Source: Clostridiales bacterium (GTDB taxonomy: Bacteria > Bacillota > Clostridia > Christensenellales > Pumilibacteraceae). From it: a stretch of DNA of 9,992 bases. Position numbers and translations under genes: made by a program. The notes under the pieces are model-generated. The model had not been told where the DNA came from, ran no database searches, and worked only from the letters and a program-made list of their open reading frames with translations. Shown here one piece after another: positions 6,102 through 9,992 of this stretch (position 1 is the first letter of the stretch; each line of letters opens with the position of its first letter). Where the stretch lies: positions 1 through 9,992 of the forward strand of contig JAIEBL010000098.1 in assembly GCA_029069015.1 (NCBI GenBank), in the 5' to 3' direction.

Positions 6102-6569
6102 TCAGGCAGACACGCTGTTCAGTTTTCGGATGATCAATGCTTTTACAGGCTCCGTTATACCCCGCTCCAGCTTAGTCAATACAAGCCTGTCGGCGGGAAA
6201 ACGATCGCCCGAAAAGTCCTCGTCGTCGACGGCGACGAAAGTGCCGATCTCGGGGTGGTGTGCGATAAACGTCATTACTTCGTCTCCGCGGTGCATGAGG
6301 CTGGGCGTAGCGCCGATAAAGTCTTCAAACGTTACGCCGAACGGTTTGAGCTGGCGCAGAACATTCCGACAATCCTTTTCCTGCAAACGCCAAGAGCTTG
6401 ACAGCGCGAGCTTACAACCCGTCGCATCTATTATTTCTCTCAACCGACGGCAACACTGCGCGTCGAAAACGTAGTCGTCGACGTTATCGTCCCAATTGAC
6501 TACGCCGTATTCGTGCAGGCACAGCACGCCGTATATATCCAAAAATAGAACCTTGACCGCTTTTTCCAT
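6102..6569 (-). CDS. HAD-superfamily hydrolase-like protein (SAK_2-type HAD domain)
   Basis: This 155-residue, single-domain HAD-fold protein resembles the HAD domain first described in Swiss-Army-Knife RNA repair proteins. Motif I is VLFLDIYGVL with the predicted nucleophile Asp11. Motif II is in LALSSSWR (54-61). The metal-binding acidic motif is VAVDDEDF (112-119). The family normally has DxDGV in motif I; here the second Asp is Tyr13, as in haloacid dehalogenases. This could alter or abolish phosphatase activity. There is no cap insertion of notable size. The start ATG has only a weak AAGAG purine tract upstream, and a terminator follows the stop. It lies about 100 bases downstream of the minus-strand Xre regulator and could be expressed with it, since no terminator separates them. 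The substrate is unknown. The fold assignment is secure, the exact family fairly so. Confidence 0.85.
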   Translation of the reverse strand: MEKAVKVLFLDIYGVLCLHEYGVVNWDDNVDDYVFDAQCCRRLREIIDATGCKLALSSSWRLQEKDCRNVLRQLKPFGVTFEDFIGATPSLMHRGDEVMTFIAHHPEIGTFVAVDDEDFSGDRFPADRLVLTKLERGITEPVKALIIRKLNSVSA

Positions 6570-6667
6570 ATTTAAACTCTTTTACCTTTTCTATTCCGTC
6601 GCCGATGCCAATCGCAACAAGCATGATGGGCGGGCGGTTACACTTTAACGCGCGAAAAGAGTATGCC

Positions 6668-6871
6668 TTAATCTTCCAGACCGATCAGATAATCCGCGCT
6701 GCACCCGAAAAAATTGCAAAGTATAACGATGCTTTCTATATTCGGAATTCTCAGACCGTTTTCCCATCTGTTGATGCATGCGACACTGATATTGATTTGT
6801 TTAGCCAATTCATTCTGAGAAAGGTTTTTCTCATTTCTCAGTTCTCCGAGCCTCTCGGCAAATTTATTCAT
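6668..6871 (-). CDS. Xre-family HTH transcriptional regulator (67 residues)
   Basis: This is a complete minimal Cro/C1-type DNA-binding protein. The helix-turn-helix spans LSQNELAKQINIS (residues 18-30) and the recognition helix VACINRWENGLRIP (30-43). The classical hydrophobic closing helix ends FFGCSADYLIGLED. It has no effector or dimerisation extension, so it would act as a small repressor. The ribosome site GAGGTGG lies 7 bases before the ATG. Its start region faces a second small HTH gene (6979-7185), and three palindromic operators sit between them. One overlaps its own -10 box, so negative autoregulation is likely. No terminator separates it from the HAD gene downstream. It resembles phage or mobile-element control regulators, but no other phage genes are visible. 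Confidence 0.93.
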   Translation of the reverse strand: MNKFAERLGELRNEKNLSQNELAKQINISVACINRWENGLRIPNIESIVILCNFFGCSADYLIGLED

Positions 6872-6892
6872 AGTCCCACCTCACAGTATCAT

Positions 6893-6901
6893 TTTATACC
6901 A
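6893..6901 (-). promoter_or_regulatory. Extended -10 promoter of the minus-strand Xre gene
   Basis: Minus strand TGG followed by TATAAA (6893-6898), about 21 bases before the ATG at 6871. No good -35 is visible. The -10 overlaps operator O1. Confidence 0.45.
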
Positions 6902-6909
6902 AATGGTAA
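6896..6909. promoter_or_regulatory. Operator O1
   Basis: TACCAAATGGTA at 6897-6908 is a palindrome with 5-bp arms and an AA centre. It overlaps the -10 of the minus-strand Xre gene. Confidence 0.7.
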
Positions 6910-6917
6910 TAAAACAC

Positions 6918-6947
6918 TTGACTTTTACCAAATGGTAATGTTAAAAT
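6918..6947 (+). promoter_or_regulatory. Promoter of the plus-strand HTH gene
   Basis: TTGACT (6918-6923), 18-base spacer, TAAAAT (6942-6947), each 5 of 6 to consensus. The spacer contains operator O2, and operator O3 follows the -10. Confidence 0.7.
6925..6938. promoter_or_regulatory. Operator O2
   Basis: TTACCAAATGGTAA has perfect 6-bp arms and an AA centre. It lies wholly inside the spacer between the -35 and -10 of the plus-strand HTH gene. Confidence 0.75.
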
Positions 6948-6951
6948 ATCA

Positions 6952-6965
6952 TTACCAATCGGTAA
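6952..6965. promoter_or_regulatory. Operator O3
   Basis: TTACCAATCGGTAA has perfect 5-bp arms and a variant centre. It sits around the expected transcription start of the plus-strand gene, just before its ribosome site. Confidence 0.65.
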
Positions 6966-6978
6966 AGGAGTCGGGATT

Positions 6979-7185
6979 ATGAAAAATCCGGTCAATACAC
7001 AAAGAATAAACGAGTATATAAAAAAGAATGGTTTGACAGCAACTGATTTTTGTCAAAAATGTAAAATCAGCATTTTAACTTTCAATCAAATTTCAGCGGG
7101 AAAAGATTTTGAACTTATCGCGTTATTCAGGATAGCTCGCGTAATGGAGGTTGATATTTGCGATTTGTTCAATTCGCCTGAATAG
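6979..7185 (+). CDS. Small HTH (Cro/Xre-like) regulator, 68 residues
   Basis: This is the only plus-strand gene in the window. The 68-residue protein fits a minimal Xre-type fold: a first helix (TQRINEYIKKNG, 8-18), a helix-turn-helix (LTATDFCQKCKISILTFNQISAGK, about 19-42) and closing helices ending MEVDICDLFNSPE. This matches the usual pattern of aliphatic and DLF endings in small Cro-like regulators. An AAAGGAG ribosome site is placed 8 bases before the ATG, downstream of a good promoter that contains operator O2. Divergent arrangement with the 67-residue Xre gene suggests a mutual or one-sided repression switch. It is A+T-rich. No gene follows it in the same direction, and the next genes converge on it, so what it controls besides this promoter region is unclear. 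Confidence 0.85.
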   Translation: MKNPVNTQRINEYIKKNGLTATDFCQKCKISILTFNQISAGKDFELIALFRIARVMEVDICDLFNSPE

Positions 7186-7261
7186 ACGCAGACATATAAC
7201 ATGTTTGCCCACTGCGAATTGTCCCTTTCGGTGAAGGTCTCGTTTGCATTCCCCACCGCAT

Positions 7262-7284
7262 AAAAAAGCACCCGCGAGGGGTGC
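7262..7284 (-). terminator. Strong Rho-independent terminator
   Basis: Minus strand stem GCACCC (7279-7284) with GGGTGC (7268-7273), 5-base loop, followed at once by six T (7267-7262). It is the second terminator behind the RNase III-like gene, after hairpin B. Confidence 0.8.
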
Positions 7285-7300
7285 CTGTTATAGAGATTTC

Positions 7301-7357
7301 TTTCGTGGACAAACAAAAAATTCTCTATCTTCGTAAACGAAGTATAGTGGGCTTTTA
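7301..7357 (-). terminator. Terminator-like hairpin repeat, copy B
   Basis: It begins at the stop codon of gene 7355-7822. Minus strand: AAAAGCCCACTATACTTCG, loop TTTA, CGAAGATAG, then a tract ending TTTTTTGTTTGTCCACG. It shares the inner stem CTATACTTCG/CGAAGATAG and the tail with copy A (4441-4500). The outer stem is partly decayed, but the U tract is better than in copy A. Confidence 0.65.
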
Positions 7358-7822
7358 TTCTAAATCCCACCAGCTTTTTATAAGTTCACAGATGCTATCG
7401 AAGTCCTGTTTTTCATGATAAATTGCACCTATCACCGCTTCAACTGTTGTAGCTATATATTTTGTTGGATTATTATTTCCCGCTTCGTACGATACGTATT
7501 TTTTTGGAATTTTTTCATCGTCTCTATCGAAATTCATATAATCAATTAATTTGTAATGCTTTGCTACCACTTCGATGAGAAATTTATCTTCTTCGTATTT
7601 TTTCTTGTATTCAGAAAGCTGTTCAACCTTATCCAACAATAATGAGCACAACGCAAATTTCATTAAGGCATCACCGTATGTTGCCAATTCAAAATTTGTT
7701 TTATTGTTCGCTAATGATTCATGCGAGTTATTCTCGTAGACCTTTTTATAAGATTTACATGTTAGTGCTCGACAATTTTCATCGCGTTTGTATTTTTGTA
7801 TATATGTTTCAAAAATATCCAT
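7355..7822 (-). CDS. RNase III-fold protein lacking a dsRNA-binding domain
   Basis: This 155-residue protein matches the catalytic domain of ribonuclease III. The signature FELATYGDALMKFALCSLLL (44-63) corresponds to the usual E-x-x-x-x-GD-A helix, giving Glu45 and Asp51. The second signature YIATTVEAVIGAIYHEK (122-138) supplies Glu128. The Asp normally three residues before that Glu is Thr125, a position that is also not Asp in Mini-III enzymes as I recall them. No dsRNA-binding domain follows, so it is closer in build to Mini-III or to stand-alone RNase III-like proteins. A middle helix with many Lys/Glu (EYKKKYEEDK, 71-80) is unusual. The ATG is preceded by AGGG 7 bases upstream; this site lies inside repeat E2. 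The gene is clearly A+T-richer than its neighbours. Nuclease activity is plausible but not certain. Confidence 0.85.
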   Translation of the reverse strand: MDIFETYIQKYKRDENCRALTCKSYKKVYENNSHESLANNKTNFELATYGDALMKFALCSLLLDKVEQLSEYKKKYEEDKFLIEVVAKHYKLIDYMNFDRDDEKIPKKYVSYEAGNNNPTKYIATTVEAVIGAIYHEKQDFDSICELIKSWWDLE

Positions 7823-7827
7823 AAAAA

Positions 7828-7868
7828 TGCCCTATGAAATACATCGTAAGCGGTGCTCTTTTTTTTGA
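7828..7868 (-). repeat. E element, copy 2
   Basis: Minus strand: eight A, GAGCACCGCTTACGATGTAT, then TTCATAGGGC. It lies about 20 bases past the stop of gene 7887-8285, and its CATAGGG end supplies the ribosome site of the RNase III-like gene. Read on the plus strand, the short hairpin is followed by eight T, so it could also terminate transcription in that direction. Confidence 0.65.
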
Positions 7869-7886
7869 CGGATATTTTATACGCTA

Positions 7887-8285
7887 TCAGTTGTCGTCGC
7901 CGCCGACGAAGTCCTTTTCGAGCGTATCGGCGGTGCGACCGACGAGTTCGACAAGATTTCCGATCGCTTCGAGCGGCACGTAGTTCATATCGAGCGAAAC
8001 TCTTACGTAGTAAATATCGCCCATTTTCTCCAACGCCACGAAATACTTTTTGCCGATATATTCGAGCACTTGGGGCAAACGGCTCGTGGCGATTTCGCCG
8101 ACGCGCGAAAGCACCTCAACGACCAATCGTTTTTCCTGTTGCTCGTGATCGACGAGAACAAGCTGCGTTCTGTCGTTGTCGTCCGGATAAACGAATACGA
8201 TCTTTACCAGATCGGTGTCCGTTCTTTCGGTCTTGTAGGTTTTATCGAGATGCTTCTGTACGTCTTTCCAAGTGATTTTCCCCAT
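7887..8285 (-). CDS. Small YbjN-like hypothetical protein (132 residues)
   Basis: This is a soluble alpha/beta protein with no membrane segment. It opens with a helix (TWKDVQKHLDKTY), followed by strands alternating with loops (LVKIVFVYPDDNDRTQLVLVDHEQ; KRLVVEVLSRVGEI), a second strand pair (KKYFVALEKMGDIYYVRVSLDM, about 79-100) and a final helix, LEAIGNLVELVGRTADTLEK, ending in an acidic GGDDN tail. This layout and the terminal helix with AD-x-LE resemble the YbjN / type III secretion chaperone-like fold, whose members are mostly of unknown function. An AAAGGAG ribosome site lies 7 bases before the ATG, and a strong promoter lies about 30 bases upstream, so this gene should be well expressed on its own. 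Repeat E2 follows the stop. The family call is tentative. Confidence 0.8.
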   Translation of the reverse strand: MGKITWKDVQKHLDKTYKTERTDTDLVKIVFVYPDDNDRTQLVLVDHEQQEKRLVVEVLSRVGEIATSRLPQVLEYIGKKYFVALEKMGDIYYVRVSLDMNYVPLEAIGNLVELVGRTADTLEKDFVGGDDN

Positions 8286-8313
8286 ATTGATTCTCCTTTT
8301 TGATTATATACGA

Positions 8314-8343
8314 ATTATACCATGCCCGTTGCCCTATTGTCAA
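8314..8343 (-). promoter_or_regulatory. Strong promoter of gene 7887-8285
   Basis: Minus strand perfect TTGACA (8338-8343), 18-base spacer ending in TGG, perfect TATAAT (8314-8319). The leader is about 22 bases long and contains AAAGGAG. Confidence 0.85.
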
Positions 8344-8424
8344 CGGCATTCGGCATTGTTACTCCCCGGCCGTATTCGGAGCGGTAAATTGAAATTTGTC
8401 TTTCCGCTTCGGCATAGCGCTACC

Positions 8425-8532
8425 CGTCATTGCGAGCATAGCGAAGCAATCCGGGACGAAAGCCGCGAGAGGAATGCTTTTACCCATATTCTTAGTCTGG
8501 ATTGCTTCGTCGCTTTGCTCCTCGCAATGACG
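8425..8532. repeat. Palindromic dispersed repeat R2 (CGTCATTGCGAG type)
   Basis: This 108-base element has the same perfect 12-bp ends as R1: CGTCATTGCGAG (8425-8436) and CTCGCAATGACG (8521-8532). The inner pair is CGAAGCAATCC (8442-8452) with GGATTGCTTCG (8499-8509). The centre is longer than in R1 and unrelated in sequence. It lies between the stop of gene 8552-9022 and the promoter of gene 7887-8285. Short open frames over it only translate the repeat. Confidence 0.9.
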
Positions 8533-8551
8533 ACAGCAAATGAAATTTCCC

Positions 8552-9022
8552 TTATTTACTATTTTGGGTTTTTCGCCATACAGCACATATTATACAGTAT
8601 GCGTGAGGTTCATCGGGAAATCTTTCGGGTAAAAGCTCTTGTAAACGTTCAGCCTCTTTTCGACTATCCAAAAGACCGTATTTATTCAGATCCTTAAATG
8701 AAAAAACTTCATCGAAGGAACAATTGGTTAATGAACTGGTTCCAAACCCTGTATCAAACTCATACTCTCCTTCTACAAGGTCATAACCGCAAAATTCAAA
8801 ACCTTCAAGAGTCGGAACGTTATCGCCTTTCTTTATAACAAGAACAGCAAGCCATTGTTCATTTTCCGCAAGATTTCTTTTATCATCATATTCCCACAAT
8901 ATCTCATGATCAAAAAGACTGCAATCCGCCGAAACAATCTCCTCACATTGACAGTCCGTTTGCCACTCTAAATAAGCCGGATGAGCTTTCGTCATGAAGC
9001 GTTCGCAAATAGAATAAACCAT
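8552..9022 (-). CDS. Hypothetical protein, 156 residues
   Basis: I do not recognise a named domain. The soluble protein has a well-defined central section, FEFCGYDLVEGEYEFDTGFG, then SSLTNCSFDEVFSFKDLNKYGLLDSRKEAERLQELLPERFPDEPHAYCIICAVWRK near the C-terminus. The phrasing (a GYDLV strand, SxLTNC, DLN-x-YGL, and a PxEPHAxC ... WR ending) looks like a family of lone clostridial hypothetical proteins, some found near immunity-type genes. The ATG at 9022 has a GGTG purine stretch 5 bases upstream; a second ATG nine codons later has none. It starts about 50 bases after the stop of the DUF3795 gene on the same strand, so the two are probably cotranscribed. It is somewhat A+T-rich. Repeat R2 follows its stop; no terminator is evident. 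Function unknown. Confidence 0.8.
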   Translation of the reverse strand: MVYSICERFMTKAHPAYLEWQTDCQCEEIVSADCSLFDHEILWEYDDKRNLAENEQWLAVLVIKKGDNVPTLEGFEFCGYDLVEGEYEFDTGFGTSSLTNCSFDEVFSFKDLNKYGLLDSRKEAERLQELLPERFPDEPHAYCIICAVWRKTQNSK

Positions 9023-9072
9023 ATTTTCACCAAAATCTTCTCGCTGAATTACCTTTTATCGTATTGCGTAAT

Positions 9073-9429
9073 TCAATTTTCGGGCAAGCCGCTATTTTTA
9101 AGATTGGCTGACGCTTCGGCATTATTCGATATGACCATACCGACAGTTTGGCAGTTACCCATCTCCGAACAGTCGCCGCAAGTTTCGAGGGCTTTGCCGA
9201 GCGCACATTGTCTTATAGGACAAAGGCTATTGCAAAAAGGTGTTTTGACCCCATCCATGCGACAGCCCTCGCAATTTATCATCTCGGGCGTAATTTCCAC
9301 GCCGTTCATCTCTGACCAAAGCCGAGCAACCTTTTCGCGCAAAGCATTATCGTTATGTAGCGTAGCGATTCTCGCGTCGCATTTTTCGCAGTTAAGCCCA
9401 CAATAAGCAATCAGTTTTTTCATCATCAT
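9073..9429 (-). CDS. DUF3795 cysteine-rich protein
   Basis: This 118-residue protein is of the DUF3795 type, widespread in anaerobic Bacillota and archaea. It is marked by the start AYCGLNCEKCDARIAT (8-23). Eleven cysteines, at 10, 14, 17, 53, 56, 66, 70, 75, 84, 87 and 93, are arranged as CxxxCxxC, INCEGCR, FCNSLCPIRQC, TCGDC and NC. These suggest zinc or iron-sulfur binding; the biochemical role of the family is unknown. It has no membrane segment. Three consecutive ATG codons open the frame; GAGG lies 5 bases before the first, 8 before the second, so either may be used. It has its own promoter (9463-9491), whose -35 overlaps the terminator of the gene before it, and it probably leads a two-gene transcript with 8552-9022. 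The family call is secure. Confidence 0.93.
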   Translation of the reverse strand: MMMKKLIAYCGLNCEKCDARIATLHNDNALREKVARLWSEMNGVEITPEMINCEGCRMDGVKTPFCNSLCPIRQCALGKALETCGDCSEMGNCQTVGMVISNNAEASANLKNSGLPEN

Positions 9430-9462
9430 TTCAGCCTCTGTATTACCGTTTATCCTATTTGC

Positions 9463-9491
9463 ATTATATCAGAATCAAATAAAAAAAGCAA
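9463..9491 (-). promoter_or_regulatory. Promoter of the DUF3795 gene
   Basis: Minus strand TTGCTT (9486-9491), 17-base spacer, perfect TATAAT (9463-9468) preceded by TGA (extended -10). The TTGCTT box is part of the preceding terminator. Confidence 0.65.
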
Positions 9492-9523
9492 GGACCGAAT
9501 AGGCTATCTTTCCTCGCTTTTTA
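9481..9523 (-). terminator. Rho-independent terminator of the amidase gene
   Basis: Minus strand GCGAGGA (9510-9516) pairs with TCCTTGC (9488-9494) through one G-U wobble. Outside the stem, AAAAA faces the T tract. Seven T (9487-9481) follow. The terminator comes after repeat E3. Confidence 0.75.
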
Positions 9524-9556
9524 TCCCTATGCAATACACCGTAAGGGGGCGTTTGC
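9521..9556 (-). repeat. E element, copy 3
   Basis: Minus strand: GCAAACGCCCCCTTACGGTG followed by TATTGCATAGGGATAA. It begins about 30 bases after the stop of the Amidase_6-like gene and runs straight into the terminator. The hairpin half is damaged (CCCC instead of CACCG), but the GTATT...CATAGGGATAAAA half is well kept. Confidence 0.6.
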
Positions 9557-9587
9557 GTTCGGTACGCAACGGTAAGCCGAAACGCTT

Positions 9588-9992
9588 CTATTCGGAGCGT
9601 ACACCGAGAATATGCAGATACCGTATGCGTTCGAACGTATAGGAATAGAGCGGCCTGCCGTACGCGTCAAACGAGTGTGCGGCAATGAGCGGATCGCCGT
9701 TTGCAAAGCCGACGACCACAGGCGTGTGGTAAAAGTCGCCGGTGGCTCTGCCCAACTGAATAATATCGCCGATTTCGATTTTATCGGAAGTGACTTCTTC
9801 GGCCAACGGGCCTGCACCGCCCCCAATCCCTTTCACGTTCCCCGTTAAAAAATTATAGAAATATTCGACGCCCGTCCAACTCGCCGTACGGTCGTTTACG
9901 CTTGTATAATACCAACCGAACGTCGGGGTATAATTCATAACGCCCGCACCCGCAAACACGCACTGCGACGCAAAATTCGTGCAGTCCCCGCC
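9588..9992 (-). CDS. Amidase_6-type putative amidase, 5' end off window
   Basis: Only the C-terminal 134 residues are visible; the frame enters from the right edge, with GGDCTNFASQC as its first residues. They match the putative amidase domain (Amidase_6, a cysteine-peptidase fold) common in Bacillota and often found on secreted or cell-wall proteins. Cys4 of the visible part (in GDCTNF) is the expected nucleophile. The His in FYHTPVVV (89) or AAHSFDA (106) is the expected base; the AAHSFDAYGRPL segment is the more characteristic one. Other family landmarks are GWYYTSVNDRTASWTGVEYFYNFL and IEIGDIIQLGRATGDFYH. The protein ends cleanly at ILGVRSE, so the domain is C-terminal; any signal peptide would be upstream of the window. 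A likely role is hydrolysis of amide bonds in cell-wall peptides. It is followed by E3 and a terminator. Confidence 0.93.
   Translation of the reverse strand, partial: GGDCTNFASQCVFAGAGVMNYTPTFGWYYTSVNDRTASWTGVEYFYNFLTGNVKGIGGGAGPLAEEVTSDKIEIGDIIQLGRATGDFYHTPVVVGFANGDPLIAAHSFDAYGRPLYSYTFERIRYLHILGVRSE

Noticed and set aside
7086..7370. 94-residue open frame on the minus strand
   Set aside because: It overlaps the plus-strand HTH gene, reads straight through two terminator hairpins, and has no ribosome site.
8359..8586. 75-residue minus-strand frame containing RHCEEQSDEAIQ-like text
   Set aside because: This is a translation of repeat R2; such peptides arise wherever this palindromic repeat occurs. 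The same applies to the short plus-strand frame over R1.
4441..9556. Integron-type gene cassettes (E or A/B elements as recombination sites)
   Set aside because: No integrase gene, no attC-like core triplets and no 50-100-base imperfect palindrome with the expected box order; the cassette-like pattern was kept only as an observation about repeats.
1..9992. CRISPR array, tRNA or rRNA genes
   Set aside because: No regularly spaced direct repeats with unique spacers and no cloverleaf or rRNA-like segments were seen on either strand.

Overview
The window looks like an accessory stretch of a Bacillota (Clostridia-like) chromosome, probably from an uncultured or host-associated lineage. The evidence is AAAGGAG/GAGG ribosome binding sites, near-consensus sigma-A promoters (often extended -10), U-tract terminators, and gene families common in that phylum (an Amidase_6-type hydrolase, a DUF3795 protein, small Xre regulators). 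Assignment is by pattern recognition only. All genes but one run on the minus strand. G+C is patchy: several single genes (4533-5075, 6668-7185, 7355-7822, 8552-9022) are visibly A+T-richer than their neighbours.

In minus-strand transcription order: the 3' end of an Amidase_6-like hydrolase (9588-9992, 5' end off the window) is followed by a terminator that overlaps the next promoter. Then come a DUF3795 cysteine-rich protein (9073-9429) and a hypothetical protein (8552-9022), a large palindromic repeat (8425-8532), a YbjN-like small protein (7887-8285) with its own strong promoter, and a short RNase III-fold protein (7355-7822) ending in two stacked terminators. A divergent pair of tiny HTH regulators follows (6668-6871 minus, 6979-7185 plus), separated by three copies of a palindromic operator. 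Next are a HAD-like hydrolase (6102-6569), a multi-pass membrane protein (5207-6016), an A+T-rich hypothetical protein (4533-5075), a second copy of the palindromic repeat (4299-4384), and two more membrane proteins (3054-4211 and 2377-2949). The window ends with a Fic AMP-transferase-like gene (1211-2266) tightly coupled to the start of a type I restriction-modification methylase, hsdM (3' end off the window).

The Fic-hsdM pair is the clearest functional unit. Its perfect-consensus promoter is built into a 13-bp perfect inverted repeat that resembles an operator. The Xre pair with three operators looks like a miniature Cro/CI-type switch. The other genes appear to be mostly single transcription units with their own promoters and terminators.

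Three families of short repeats recur between genes. One is a 12-bp-TIR palindrome of the widespread CGTCATTGCGAG type (two copies). One is a terminator-like hairpin with a TAAG-type loop (two copies, A and B). One is a roughly 40-bp element E found 10-35 bases after the stop codon of three different genes. Twice, an A+T-rich single gene is preceded by an E element and followed by an A/B hairpin, a cassette-like arrangement. Two membrane-protein genes share an exact promoter-to-ATG spacing that predicts leaderless mRNAs.
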